DNA from: Undaria pinnatifida
Taxonomy: Eukaryota; Sar; Phaeophyceae; Laminariales; Alariaceae
Assembly (NCBI GenBank): GCA_012845835.1
Contig: JABAKD010000030.1
Location: 14,541,076 to 14,605,075 of the forward strand
Direction: 5' to 3'
DNA length: 64,000 bases
Shown here piece after piece: positions 1 through 11,324 of this stretch (position 1 is the stretch's first letter; every line of letters begins with the position of its first letter). The notes beneath the pieces are model-generated. The model worked only from the letters and a program-made list of their open reading frames with translations, made no database searches and had not been told where the DNA came from. The translations under genes were made by a program, and so were the position numbers.

Positions 1-19
1 TCCCACTTTTCGGCTTTTT

Positions 20-155
20 ATGCTCGTTGATTTTCATCGATTTTTTCTAACTCACGCTCTCGCGCCTTCCACTAGTCAACGTTTTGCGCAAGAAAAAGTG
101 CCCACGAGAACGAGTATGCCCTCGGGAAGATTCGAGCCTGCATCATTGACTTTAG
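20..155 (-). repeat. SINE-A copy 1, truncated
   Basis: This is a diverged fragment of the tRNA-derived SINE-A family that recurs at about 743, 17578, 32648, 49350 and 50175. Shared landmarks on the + strand are CTAACTCACGCTCTCGCG, the GCAAGAAAAAGT segment and a reversed box-B region ending in the CGAGTATGC...CTCGG hairpin. The element reads on the minus strand. The tRNA-like head is decayed after position 145 and the 3' part is short. Confidence 0.7.
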
Positions 156-246
156 TAGGGACGATATCATCTACTACTACTGACTCCACACGGGACACTA
201 TGTTTAGTATTGCAGCCCATAGACTGATTCTACGGTTGTCCACTCA

Positions 247-313
247 CTCCCCAAAACCAGCGATTTTCTGTAACGAGCACGTCTCATGGCTGCTCGACGT
301 GAGGGAGATGCCA
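247..313 (+). repeat. fragment of the C-run MITE family
   Basis: About 65 bases resemble the left interior of the MITE at 25014: an AGCGATTTTCTGTAACGA-type segment, then TCATGGCTGCT, then GACGTGAGG...ATGCCA. The terminal C-run inverted repeat is reduced to four C residues, so this copy has lost its left terminus and everything to the right. Confidence 0.55.
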
Positions 314-547
314 TGAAAGCACTATATATAACTACCTACAAATATCGACTTCCTGAGGGGCCTCCATTATTTTTGTTTCACAATCTAACTTAAAGATATT
401 CTCCTTTCCGGACGGCTGAGCGGGCTTGGATGCCTAAAACAGAGCTCCTCAATGCGTTCCCACCTGAAAAACACCGTGTTTTGCATGTTAAAACCTGGCT
501 TCTCTTTTTTTGCTTCGTTTACGAAGTATCATAACACAGCTCAGTAG
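314..547. other. no recognisable feature
   Basis: AT-rich sequence with no supported coding or structural feature. A GGCTGAGCGGG stretch near 415 resembles a tRNA D-arm/box A, but no box B follows at tRNA distance. Confidence 0.5.
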
Positions 548-642
548 TGCACCGCAGCGCTAGCCGTGCGGTGCTGCCCTGCCGTGCGGTGTGGTACGGT
601 GCGGTGCTGTGCCGTGCTGTGCCATGCTGCGTGCTGTGCTGG
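548..642. repeat. GTGCGGTGC-type GC-rich minisatellite 1
   Basis: An irregular tandem of short words built on CCGTGCGGTGC and GTGCTGTGCC, with the period drifting between roughly 5 and 15 bases. A second patch of the same words lies at 1075-1184, on the other side of SINE-A copy 2. No coding function is inferred; open frames over it are Cys/Ala/Val-rich low-complexity sequence. Confidence 0.75.
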
Positions 643-742
643 ACTTACTATTTTGTACATGCCAGGTCTTATTCGACGAAGAATCATCCAGTACTACCGA
701 CGTACACCACACCACCAGGTAGGTTTGTACGTACTACATTGC

Positions 743-1059
743 TAAATCACTTTTTTCCCTTTTCACACACATCTAGTTTCCGGCTTCTGGACAAGCCGTG
801 GTCACAGGTGTCGTCCCTTCTCCCCCCTGCTTCTTGCCTTCAATTTTATCGCGCATAGGGTTCAGCAATCCCACTGCTCGTCGATTTTTCATCGAGTGTT
901 GCTAACTCACGCTCTCGCGCTTTCCGCACGTATATTTATGCACAGAAAAAAGTCCCCACGAAATTATACGAGTATGCACTCGGGGGGATTCGAACTTACG
1001 AAGAAACTGACCTATACCATGCTCAAGGATAACCTGGTACCCACCGGGGCGACCGGCTC
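743..1059 (-). mobile_element. SINE-A copy 2, near full length with target-site duplication
   Basis: A tRNA-derived SINE reading on the minus strand. Its head lies at about 975-1057 and carries a reversed box B (GGATTCGAACTTAC on +) and a reversed box A region. The body includes the shared AGTGTTGCTAACTCACGC segment, and the A-rich tail is seen as T-rich sequence at 750-765. The 7-base word ACATTGC occurs at 736-742 and again at 1060-1066, which fits a target-site duplication. About 315 bases is a usual SINE length. Mobilisation would need an unlinked LINE reverse transcriptase; none is seen here. Confidence 0.8.
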
Positions 1060-1074
1060 ACATTGCATGCTCCT

Positions 1075-1184
1075 AGCTCAGCTCAGCTCAGTTATAGCTC
1101 AGCAGCCCGCAGCGCAGCACCGTGCGGTGCCGTGCTCCCGTGCCTTGCCCTGCGGTGCGGTGCTGTGCCGTGCTGCGCTGTGCT
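1075..1184. repeat. GTGCGGTGC-type GC-rich minisatellite 2
   Basis: Begins with AGCTCAGCTCAGCTCAG and continues in CAGCACCGTGCGGTGCCG-like words, closely resembling 548-642. The two patches flank SINE-A copy 2, so the SINE probably landed inside or beside a pre-existing minisatellite tract. Confidence 0.7.
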
Positions 1185-1936
1185 TCCTTTTGAACATACA
1201 GTACCACCAGGTATCATGCGAAATACCAGGTACCAGGTACCTGCAGGTACCCGTATTTTCGCGTGTGTAACCGTCTTTTTGCTTTCTTCATTGATTGTCC
1301 TCCCTCTCGATCTCTCCGTCATCAATCGCACTTTTTTTCTTCGTAAATTACTTGCACCCACACAGCCGATCGGAACGTGACATCGCCAACAACCACACAG
1401 CACAGCACAGACAGACAAGGCCATCAACTCTAGGCAAGTACGAGTAGCTCTTGACGTTACCAAATCGGCAGTTGCACCCAATCAGGCACATACATGGGTC
1501 TCTTCTTTCTGCCCCTTTCACATTTTATAGTTGAAATCTTCCTTGCGGGAGCGTAGCGGGCGGTGTCAGTGACGCCGCGGAGCGGAACCCTTGTACCTTC
1601 ATATACATATATATTCTTGTTTGCGAATAACTATCAAATGATGACGTCGGGATCGAAAGAGGCACCATATATATATCACCTCAACTGCTGTATTTGTAAG
1701 ATGTATCTCTGTCTTAGAATTGGCGACCTCAGAGCCCCACAGCGGCACGGTAAAAATCATGGACGTGAAATCGCACATTTGAGACAATAATAAGTTGAAA
1801 AGGAAGCACAAACAGACGTGATACACTGCCGACCCATCGCATACCCTTCTGAGACGACCTCTACGAAACACAGTACCATGTACCTCACGAAGTAAAATCA
1901 CCCTCGCGATCAATAGTGATGACATCGCATATATAT
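1185..1936. other. no gene; overlapping TACCAGGTAC words and a MITE scrap
   Basis: Positions 1201-1255 hold overlapping near-palindromic TACCAGGTA/GGTACC words, a motif scattered elsewhere (4076, 18570, 28976, 35868, 45043). Near 1637 a GATGACGTCGGGATCGAA segment matches the MITE interior. I see no supportable gene. Confidence 0.45.
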
Positions 1937-2629
1937 CCCCCCCCCCCCCCTCCAACGCCCCCTCTTTTCCGACCACCTACACGATCGCCTAGACCTAGCA
2001 CCACGCGTATAACAAGCTGCTACATATCTTTGATCTCACAGCCAAAGTGTATTTGAATATTATTTGTGACCTAAACCTCCTAAAAATCCCCCCCCCCCCC
2101 CCCCTCTTGCTCTCCCTTACTCAAACGCCCCACCAAATATCAAAATCCGCCACATTAATAAACACTTCACGCACAGGATATCACCTCATTATCTTTCGAG
2201 AGCCATCCATGCCGCTGTGTTCCCCCCCCCCCCCCCCCCCCCTCCAACGCCCCCTCTTTCCCGACCACCTGCACGATCGCCTAGACCTAGCACCACGCGT
2301 ATAACAAGCTGATACATATCTTTGATCTCACAGCCGAAGTGTATTTGAATATTTTTTATGACCTAAACCTCCTAAAAAATCTCCCCCCCCCCCCCCCCCT
2401 CTTGCTCTCCCTTACTCAAACGCCCCACCAAATATCGAAATCCGCCACATTGATAAACACTTCACGCACAGGATATCACCTCATTATCTTTCGAGAGCCA
2501 TCCATGCCGCTGTGTTCCCCCCCCCCCCCCCCCCCCCCCCCCGCCTCGAACGCCCCCTTCTTCCCCATCACCCGCACCTTCGCCTAGACCTAGCACGACA
2601 CGTATAACAAACCCCTCACCTGAAGCCCT

Positions 2630-2667
<38 letters not shown>

Positions 2668-2755
2668 CCCCATCCCCGCCCCCACCCCCCCCCCTCCCCC
2701 CCCCAACCCATCTCAACCCCACCCTCTCTTTACTCACTGATTGTACGACTTACCC
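1937..2755. repeat. C-tract tandem array 1 (unit about 291-300 bp)
   Basis: Three tandem units are anchored on CGCCTAGACCTAGCAC, starting near 1988, 2279 and 2582. Each unit holds long pure C runs at two fixed places. Runs read at 1937-1950 (14), 2088-2104 (17), 2222-2242 (21), 2383-2399 (17), 2517-2542 (26) and 2631-2664 (34). The inter-run sequence is nearly identical between the first two units and degrades in the third. Gly- or Pro-rich open frames over the runs are artefacts of homopolymer sequence. The minus strand is G-rich enough to form quadruplexes (inference). Confidence 0.9.
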
Positions 2756-2779
2756 CAGGATATACACGATAAACTGATG

Positions 2780-3135
2780 TATTATTTCCAAAAATGTCAC
2801 ATTTATCCCCTCGAAATAATGTATAGTTTCCAGGCACATATCGAGCTGCCCCCCCCCCCCCCTCCGCCCCAAACCCCCCCCCCCCCCCCCCGCCCCCCCC
2901 GCCCCCAATAATATACTGGTGCCAAAACCGTCAGATTTATCCCCTCGAAAGGATTTATAGATTACATGCACAAATTGCTCTTCCCCCCCCCGCCCCCCCC
3001 CCCCCCGCCCCCCCCCCCCCGCCCCCCTCCAAACCCGCTCGCTTTTGATCAAAACCAGGCCCCCCCTTTCCCTTTACAGCTGTCAGATTTTGTCCCCCTC
3101 AGAAACGGGTTTTATAGTTTCCGCGCACAGACTGA
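2780..3135. repeat. C-tract tandem array 2 (unit about 133-150 bp)
   Basis: A second array with a different unit. A segment like TGTCACATTTATCCCCTCG followed by a ...TTTATAG...CACA segment begins near 2796, 2929 and 3080. The units are separated by long C runs broken by single G residues (2850-2906, 2982-3028). A related single unit, TTTGACCTCCTTAAAAACGG, recurs at about 47516 in repeat H, which links this array to a dispersed family. Confidence 0.8.
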
Positions 3136-3331
3136 CTAAAATCATCCTGTTGACCCTGATAGCTACACTGTAGCTGTAAGGGGAGTCGCCGACCTATATC
3201 CTTAATGAGGACACACAACTCGTAATGCGCGCGATCGGAGTATCACACACAGCTTGCAAAGATGAGTTTCGACGAAATCTTCGATCTCACAGCTGGAGTG
3301 TATTTTCATTTTTATAATATATTTCAGGAGA

Positions 3332-3396
3332 TACGGCCGGTAGCTGGTTTCAAAACGGGCGATTTCGTCAAGGAAAAAAAATGGGCACCGTAGAAC
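3332..3396 (+). repeat. right-end fragment of the C-run MITE family
   Basis: The sequence matches the right part of the MITE at 25014: AGCTGGTTTCAAAACGGGCG..., an A-rich stretch, then GGGCACCGTAGAAC. The last motif corresponds to the MITE right terminus (GGGGGGCTACCGTAGAAC) with the G run shortened. No left end is visible. Confidence 0.6.
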
Positions 3397-3399
3397 GAT

Positions 3400-4387
3400 T
3401 TAGCGCCATTACCAGGTATTTCCTTAGTAGGATAGCACTACAGTACTATCTAAAATTCACAATGTATTTATAGCACCATATTTTGCATCTGCCATGCCTC
3501 CTGTAAGGTATTCTCCAAGGATAGGTGCCGTGGCGTAGATATGTGTGAATAACTAGCTATTTGGGCGCATAATAGGGGGTGGTTTGATTCATTACTTAGG
3601 GGTACATATTAATTATAATAGAGTGGAATGATGTTGAATTATCTTTCGTGTTCGGGGAAACGGTGTCTTTACGAGGGCCAAGTCCGTCTGGTGCTTGCGA
3701 GCAGAGCAACGAGTCTATCTAGGACTTCAATCTCAATCGGCCAGTCGGTGGTTGATGAAAAAGAACGGGCACCATGGTCAGGGGTATGTCCTGATTATTA
3801 TTTTCGACGTTACAATCAAGTGCGCGCGGTACGACCGACGTTTCTCCATGTATTTGTGGGCTCTTTGTCAAATAACCGGGAAGGATGAGAGCTCTTATTC
3901 TGGCTGCAGAGCCAGAGAGCTACAGCCACGACAATGTCTTGTGCGGCAGTGAGATGATCACGATGGTCACTCTCCACCGTTGTGGCGCAATTTTAGTACT
4001 ACGAAGGACGTCCTGCACTATTAACAACAATAATAGCGCAAATTGCCACCACAACAAACACGTTCGTTATATTCTACCAGGTATGTACGTAGTTGATAGT
4101 CTGGGCTACATCGTTAGGGGAGATATCGTCCTTGGACTTTCGTGGTGTTGATGTTGATCTTACGTTAGCTCGTGGCCATAATCTTGCCCGTGATCACGAA
4201 AAAAATACAAAACAAAGGGTCTAGACTACAGCTATAATATTAGTAAATGTGTGGCAAGTAAGTGTCGAAGGTTGCAGTTAATATGCAGAGGTCGCAGGTA
4301 CAGTCTATCGTTGCATACCAAGTCACATATTCTCGTAAAGTTGTGTGTGTGAGCGCGGTAGCAGTTCCAGACGTGTTGGGTATCGTT
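3400..4387. other. no recognisable gene
   Basis: Mixed AT-rich sequence with short open frames that lack family signatures and repeats of known type. A CTACCAGGTATGTACGTAG segment at 4075 belongs to the scattered TACCAGGTA words. Confidence 0.4.
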
Positions 4388-4580
4388 TCTTGTACTAAAA
4401 GTGGTCGTGGAGTCTCCGTGTTTCCAGGTGACAGAGAGTCGGATAAACCCTTTTCTCGCCGACAAGTAGTCACATCGTATCTGCAATAGATCTTGTACTA
4501 AAAGTAGTCGTGGAGTCTCCGGATATTCAGGAGACACAGAGAGAGTCGGACAAATCCTTTTCCCGCCGACAAGTAGTCAC
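4388..4580. repeat. tandem duplication, period 103 bp
   Basis: TCTTGTACTAAAAGTGGTCG starts at 4388 and recurs at 4491 with one change. Both copies run through GGAGTCTCCG, an AGAGAGTCGGA segment and GCCGACAAGTAGTCAC, ending at 4473 and 4580. Small differences show the duplication is not brand new. No coding role is apparent. Confidence 0.85.
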
Positions 4581-5073
4581 TGACATGCTGACTCTCATCT
4601 TCCTGTGAAAGCACCGCTCGTTGCCTCAAGGTATTTCTTCTATCCGTTGCCCTTGCTTTTGGTTCGTCGTGGGACGTTGCCCTAACCTGGTGGGTACTAC
4701 ACGCCACAAAAAGCCAGAAGAGATAAGTTGTTGAAGCCGTAAGTCGAACCTACGATAATCCAACCCCTCATTTGGCGGCAGGACTGTCCCAATCCCTCGA
4801 ACAGCGACAACTAAAGAAAGAAAAACGCGGTGTCCGGTGTCTTGGGCGGCAGTGACTTGACCATGTCGCAAAAAATACAAACACGCTCAGTCGGGGTATT
4901 GTATAACTAATTTTCAAGGACGTCAGCCGTGAGTTTGACGAATTTCAGGTCAATACTCATCTTTGCAAGCTGCGTTGTTGGTACTCGGGTGTTGTACAGG
5001 ATGACAGCCAGTTTCAGTACCTAAATATATAGTCTAGTCAATAGACTAGTCTATATATATGACGATTCTTTTT
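4581..5073. other. no recognisable gene; repeat-H scrap
   Basis: No family signature in either strand. CTCATCTTTGCAAGCTG at 4958 is the reverse complement of a segment at 51397 and 3258, so this stretch includes debris of a dispersed repeat. Confidence 0.4.
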
Positions 5074-5735
5074 TTTTTTCATTCGGTCAGGATTTTTTTT
5101 CGTCTCGGTCTCAGTATGGGATGCTCGGAACTGGAATGTCTCGGTTAAATAGCTTCGTTCGAGCGCCGTCTTCTGGGGGCGGCTCCAACGCCCCTCGCCC
5201 TGCCTTATCTGTTCGGCACCTCGACGTGAACGCGGATGGATACTGAGCGAGACAAGCCAGAAAGCGCGCAAAAAAATGTATTTTGAACGGTCCTCTCCAG
5301 TTATTGTTCGGATCTTGATGTACATGTGTATGGAGAGGTTGATAACTTAAAACTTGATGGCAAGACATTATTTCCAAATTGGCGTCATATTTTGTCCCAA
5401 ACAAATAGTCTAGTCTAGTATAATATTTACAAAAAAACTCCCCATGGTACCGCGGTAGGTATGATATCATAGTTGTAGTGCATTTCATTATTGAATTTTG
5501 GTAGGTACGTACGTACATGGATAGACGTGGCAAGTACACACGAATGACTAAAACGAGGAGGTAGTGATTGCGATCACTGCGTCAGAAAAAGCCGCACAGC
5601 AGCACTACGAGTGGCTGCGTCCCCGGTCTCGAGGGTGTGGTAGTTCGGGCACATCGACATAGTTTGTACTCGTGCAAGTAATATAGATACGAGTAAGAGC
5701 ACACACACTGATGCGCTCTATTACACAACTGATTT
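5074..5735 (+). repeat. dispersed repeat D plus block J
   Basis: 5074-5400 is a copy of repeat D: CGTCTCGGTCTCAGTATGGG, then CTGGAATGTCTCGG, then the hairpin-capable GGGGGCGGCTCCAACGCCCC, then CTTATCTGTTCGG. 5430-5735 is block J (CCCCATGGTACCGCGGTAGG, ...ACGAGGAGGTAGTGATTG, GTGGCTGCGTCCCCGG). The same D-then-J order occurs at 32880-33560 and 40990-41640, so this is a partial third direct copy of the composite repeat described at 32880. Confidence 0.85.
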
Positions 5736-6430
5736 AGTGGTACTCCGAGTGGGGGATGCGTGGTTGGTCGGTGTTGCGAAGCGTGCTCCTCATGGGTTCC
5801 GGTGCCCTTGTTTGGTCTCTTCTCATGGCTCCATGGATAGACTCAAAAGCTTGTACATTATTTCCTCTACATTTGAACACTAAAAGACAGACATAACAGG
5901 GCTGCAGGGTAGCGCAGGATAGAGCAGGTGGTGAGATGTGGGGCGTCCTGCTTGTCTCGTCATCGTCACCTACATTATCGCCCATCTATGATGGCCTTGA
6001 CGTGAATGTGACATCTAATGTCACGTGGTTTCACCTCAAACCATGACATGGTTTCACGTCGGATCTATAAACTATCCTTGTACGGAGGGCACTCCATTAC
6101 ATTAGGCCACCCTGAATAGTCGTAGATGCAGATCACCTGCCAATCAAAGGATGTCAATAAAACATCCAGAATTGGAAAGGGGATCGAAGATGCGGCTATT
6201 GGAAACAAACGAAAATGAGGCCCCACACCTCGTAATTATGAGGCTTAAATGCCTCATTGCAAGATATACAAACCCTACGATGCAGCTCAACCGTGAGAGC
6301 TCGAGAAATGGTATGTACCTACGGTATACCAGAAGCAATCGGCCTACGAAAACACGAAGGGCGCGGCCACTGAGCGCAAGAATGCGAAGGGAGCCAAAGA
6401 GGAAGGTATAGACGCGGAAACCAAGTCATA
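5736..6430. other. no gene; small dyad near 6008
   Basis: No recognisable gene or long repeat. GTGACAT and ATGTCAC at 6008-6024 form a perfect 7-base dyad with a 3-base loop, followed by two GTTTCAC words. The dyad is short enough to be chance. Confidence 0.4.
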
Positions 6431-6547
6431 AGAGAAGAAGGTAACACGTGTCACGCTGTGAAGGCCAGACGAGTTTACAGCCTAAAGCGTAGTGCCGAAG
6501 GGGCGGGTGGTCGGTCCATTTGCCGGAAGATAAGAGAGAAATCAAGA

Positions 6548-6830
6548 AACACTGCCTAAAAGAACGTCAGAGTCCGCTACGTTGGACATGGACAGCTGAC
6601 GTGGGGCCATCGGTTGGACGGTGAAAGAGAAACAACCAAGACGCAAAGAAGTACGCAGTTGTCGGGCCATTGGTCGAAAGGCAGAAGAGGAGGAGCCTGA
6701 AACGAGAGAAAACAAAGAACACACTGCCTAAAATATTGTCAGGGTCCGCATGGTTGAACCTGGAAGGCTGACGCGGGGCCATTGGTCGGAAGGCAAAAAT
6801 ATAAAGAACCAGTACGCTGAGGTGTAACGG
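6548..6830. repeat. decayed tandem pair, period about 170 bp
   Basis: AACACTGCCTAAAAGAACGT at about 6548 and AACACACTGCCTAAAATATT at about 6718 start two units. Both continue with a GTC-AG-GTCCGC segment, a GGACAGCTGACGTGGGGCCA-type segment and a GGCCAT-GGT motif. A third, weaker GGGCCATTGGTCG occurs inside the first unit at about 6663. Confidence 0.65.
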
Positions 6831-7654
6831 AAGCACAGGGGCCGTAATGTGGGACCTAGGAGGCTAGCATAAGGCCCTTGGTTAAACTGTAGAATAACGG
6901 GAAACTAAGGCAACCGAAACAAGTCGCGAAAACGCAGAGAAAAACAACACCTAAACAGACGCACAGACAACACCAAAATGGTGGTACTGGAGGCGTGTGT
7001 GATACGCCGGAAAGCTGAACCGGGGGGCAACAGTGGAGTACCCTTAGAAGCTATCTGGGTACAGTACCAGCGAAACGGGAAGAAATAAGTGGTGAGGTCA
7101 CCTAGCCAAGCACTACTCAAAACAAGGACGAACCCGAAACGTAGACACAGAAAGACGGAAGGTACTATCGGAAGCCGGAAAGAGAGTCGACATGTGACAC
7201 CTTGAGAGGCTAACTAATAACGGAAACGATGCCAGCAAACGTAGCGAGGGTATTCAATCATAACAAAGCAAGCCAAAAATGCGGTCAACAAGAAGATACC
7301 CGTTCAGCTCGAAGCAGCGATGGAAGTGTCTAGCTCCAGAAAATTGTAGGGAACAGATAAGACAGTACGAAAAAGCCACAGCGAGTACGAAAAAGCCACA
7401 GCTAGGTACACTATACATCGGGAACACGGGGTCGCTACCGTGGAGCAACCCTAAAAATATAACCGAGAAAAATGCAAGGAAAAACACGAAGTAGGCAAAT
7501 CGTGTCATAGCAACGTACTGCAGCCTGGCAAAAAAACGGAGGGTTCATAGCAAGGGACCTTGAAAGGCTGCTTAAACGAGCACGTAGCGAAGGCATTCCT
7601 CCGAAAAAAAAATTGCCGAAAACATCACATGAAAGGGGGTCGACAGGAAATGAC

Positions 7655-8130
7655 CTACATGGGCTGCGAAGCCAAACTGGGGTCAAAAGACCGATGCGAC
7701 AAGTACGCCAACAAGCCAAGAGAAAACGGGGGCTAAGAGGAGACGGCCTGTGGACTGTATAGTCAGGACGGGCTGTAAAGCCATAACTAAGGCCGGTGTA
7801 GTTAAACCCTATGGGCAGGTATGCCGAAAAGAAACAAGACGAAGTGGTCGAGAGAAACAATACCTGTTAGCTGCAAAGCCAGGACGGGGGTCAGTGTCGT
7901 TGGACCGTAGGGGCCGGGGTGCCGAGAAGAAAGGTAAGAAAGAGTGGTCCAAGGGAATAGATCCGCTGGCTACAAAGCTAGAACGGAGCCCGACAGCAAG
8001 GGGCTGTTGGGGGCAGGTACGACCAAACGAGGAGGAAGAGGCCAAAGTAAACCCACAGATGGGCTGGAGAGTCAGCACGGGGCCGCTAACGTGGGGCCAA
8101 AGGAGGGCTCTCAACGTGAAGCCAGTGGTC
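7655..8130. repeat. decayed tandem array, period about 100 bp, with AGCC/GGCT dyads
   Basis: GGGCTGCGAAGCCAAACTGG (7659), GGGCTGTAAAGCCATAAC (7770), TAGCTGCAAAGCCAGGACGG (7869) and TGGCTACAAAGCTAGAACGG (7969) mark four units about 100 bases apart. Each anchor can fold as a small GGCT...AGCC stem, and the change TGGCT/AGCTA in the fourth keeps partial pairing. Open frames of 143 and 192 codons run through the array but show no domain. Confidence 0.6.
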
Positions 8131-9546
8131 GACAATGTGGGACCAAAGACGGTAACAATAGCTGGAATGCCGCAATACTAAGTGGCTCGGGCTACAGTGC
8201 AGTGAAGTTAGTTGTGGAAAGAAGTACGCCAAGAAGCAAGGAAGGCATCACAACAAAAGGGACGTACGCCAAGGGACAAGGAAAACCCAACAACAATTTT
8301 AAGGGAGGTCATGCCTCGGAAAAAACGAAGAGAGATAACGTGGGAAGCATCCATTTTGTCACCGAGCGCGTAGGGCGCGGTAGAAACGAGACTATGGGAA
8401 ACCTCGACATGGTTTGGAAATGCCATGGTTCGTCGGTGTGCACGAAACGTGGGCAGGCTAAATCGGCGGTAGAAGGCGGAAGCAAAACCACCAGGGCGAA
8501 CACCCGTCGTACTGTAGAATAGTAGAACAACTTGGGCTCAAGTTCAAGATCAAGGCGACCATGAAGATCACCGAAAAACGAACAAATGTCATACTTTGAA
8601 TGCGGCAAAGAAGACAGAAGACCCACTACTACGTCAAAATGTTGTTGGAGCCTCAACGATAGTCAGACTTTAAGGGGGTACTTTGGGGAGCCACGAGGCG
8701 ATAACACTGACTATACCGATACCTACCAGGTAGAATTGTACTGAGACCGTAGGGTCCAAAGCTAATACGCGCACTAGGCGTTCACGAACATTTTTTTCCG
8801 ACAACGAAGGGGAGGAGGCTACTACGGTCGATAGCTGTGCACAGCTATAGCCACAAAAAAACAAGTCTTAAGAGCGTGTCCAGGAATAACAGGAAATCAA
8901 ACAATACCCGCGTTGCATGGACTCGAAAGCGGAAGGTAAAGGTTTCGAAAATGCACGAACGCTAGGGGCGGGAGGAAATACGATCCGAAAATGCACACAC
9001 TGCAAAGAGGAGGGGGTGTAAGTTCCCATCCGGCGCATAGCGCAGGGGGAAGGAAAAGCAAAAGATAGAAAAAACAAAACTAATACATTTTTTTCTAACT
9101 TATACCGTGAAAAAGGCGAAAACGGGGTCTTAACAGAACGGAAGACCCAGAAATTCCGCGAAAGAACACGCACATGGTGCGGACGATATCTCGGCTGAGA
9201 AGGAATCAGACGAAACTGTTACGATGTCGCGGGGTGATACCATAAGCCGGACAGAGGGAGGCGGCAAATGATGTACAACTCCAAAATGCTAGCGGGGAGC
9301 ACGCACAGCGTGCGAGCGAAGTTCAGACTACTGAGGATCAAGCGAAACTACCATGGTTTCGGGGGTTGAATACTATAAAGAAGCCTAGAGGGGGGTCAAA
9401 AGGTTGATGTCGTGAAACTCTGAAAATGTGGCCTACTATAGAGCCATTCCTATTGGACGCTAAGCGATAAAAATGGGGGAAAACATATGCTAAAGCACTT
9501 GGATGCCCAACCGAGAAGAGGGGATTTGTGCAGGGCGATATGACGC

Positions 9547-9880
9547 AAACAAGATGGACAACACGCCTCAACAAGCACCCACGGCGTGCGTAGTAGTGCG
9601 GAAAACAGAGGACGGGCCAGAGCACATATACCAGAGTTGTAAGAGAGAAAAGTAGGACGCCTCAATAAGCACCTATGACGCACGTAGTGCAAAAAGCTGA
9701 GGAAGGGCTAAGACGTATATGCCATACATAGCGGTAAGAAAAAATATGACGCCTCAATAAGCAGCTATGACATATGCAGTGCAACAAAAAAGGAGCCAAG
9801 ACGTAAACCACAGCGGGTTTGAAGACATGTACGGAGACGCCCAAATATGAACGTATTTCCTACGGAGTGCAGAAAGCAGG
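9547..9880. repeat. decayed tandem array, period about 91-111 bp
   Basis: ACGCCTCAACAAGCACC at 9547, ACGCCTCAATAAGCACC at 9658 and ACGCCTCAATAAGCAGC at 9749 head three units. Each is followed by an AC/TG-CG-GTAGTGC segment and an A-rich GG(A/C)GGGC(C/T)A-type segment. No coding content is evident. Confidence 0.7.
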
Positions 9881-10114
9881 GGAAAGGCCAACGACAAGAA
9901 AATAAACCACAGCGGTTTCGCGGGCTGCGAAACAAGAGTACGCTAGACCGACGGGAGGAAACGAAGACACGGCAGGTTTGCGGCCAAGTTACGTAAATGG
10001 GGCAGGCTAAACCGGCAGGAACACGACGACGGAACTATCACAATTTTTTGGCCTGGTTACGAAAATGGAGCGAGCTAAATCAGTGACTGGAAGGCCAGGG
10101 GAGCACCACGGCAC

Positions 10115-10250
10115 AAACACGCAAACATACGTACTGGTCAAAAGTGGGACAACTCAAAAAGCCAGGGTAGCACACCGACACGAGCACGCAAACATACGTG
10201 CTGGTCAAAAGTGGGACAACCCGAAAAGTCAAGACAAAGAAGAGGTACCT
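10115..10250. repeat. tandem duplication, period 67 bp
   Basis: GCAAACATACGTACTGGTCA starts at 10121 and GCAAACATACGTGCTGGTCA at 10188. Both are followed by AAAGTGGGACAAC. The copies are close to identical, so this duplication is younger than the surrounding decayed repeats. Confidence 0.85.
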
Positions 10251-11324
10251 TGAAACTAACTGAACAACAAAATCGAACCCAAAAGAGAAAATCAAGAAGC
10301 CAATGCGCACAAAACAAATCCCATGCAGAAACTCAAGAAGGAACTCGAGAAGCATGGTTAGGGGGAAGGACAACAAGACAAAAGGATACGTGCGACTCAA
10401 CGCGATAATACCCTGGCTGCAGATATTCCTGTCGCGTGGCGTTGTAGACACGCCGATACGTGGGGGGTACTCCGCGAAGATGTGCTGTAGACACGCCGTA
10501 GGATGATCCAGGAACCAGATGGTGTAGGGCCTGAAGAAAAATCCGATGAAACGCAGGTGGTCATACTAAGGTGTGCTGCAGCGCTCCGATCGCGAGACGG
10601 TGACGTCGTAATGTTCACGGAAAATGTGGTAGAAGCGCTGGGGAAGAATGATGATCCAGTAAAACGCGTTGAAGAGCTCCGAGCACAAACCAGTTAGGGC
10701 GGGGTGTTCGTGGACGATACGGTGGGAGCTCTGTGACGGAAGAAGACGAGGCTGTCGTAGCTCAACATGGTTGGTTGAAGAAGGTGTCGGATTGCGTACG
10801 CAGCGGTGAAATCTGCGTGTTCCTCAGCGTACATGTAGACGCAAGCGTTGAAGCTGTAGTAGTTCTTTGAAGTGGGCCTGTGGAGATGCCTGCAGTCCTC
10901 GCGGTGGTGGAGTTAGCTTTGTACGCGGCGAGGATGACCGCGTGGTTGCTGGAATAGGGGGTAGGGAAGGCTCGAAGTAGTCAACGATGGTGGTGACGCC
11001 GGGGGCGGTTAGTAGCGGATCGAAGGAGTGGACCAACCAGCGCGGTGGTTGCAGGAGTCGGCGAAATATGTCCCAGCTGGTCGGCGCTGACGGTGCGATG
11101 ACGCCGGAGTTGGTGGTAGTGGCCAGAAAGAGAGCGCCTCGTCGCTGGTAGCGGTTTGAAGCGGCAGGCCCATCGATGCATGGCTGCAGAAGTCGGTAAA
11201 GTAATTCTCGGGTGGTCGGAGAAGATGGTGGCGACGACGCCGGGGCCGGTGGTAGTAGCCAGAAAGAAGGTTGCCTTGTCGTTGGTAGTGGCTTGAAGGG
11301 GAAATATATCGAATTAACTAGTCG

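Noticed and set aside
405-470. tRNA-Ser/Leu-like gene from GGCTGAGCGGG
   Set aside because: No box B at the expected distance and no cloverleaf.
2047-3052. Pro-rich and Gly-rich open frames
   Set aside because: They are produced by the C runs and repeat with the tandem units. No start context or domain.
7750-8522. Two overlapping + frames of 143 and 192 codons as a gene
   Set aside because: They cross a decayed 100-bp tandem array in a strongly G-skewed region. Composition is Gly/Lys/Arg/Ser-rich with no family signature.
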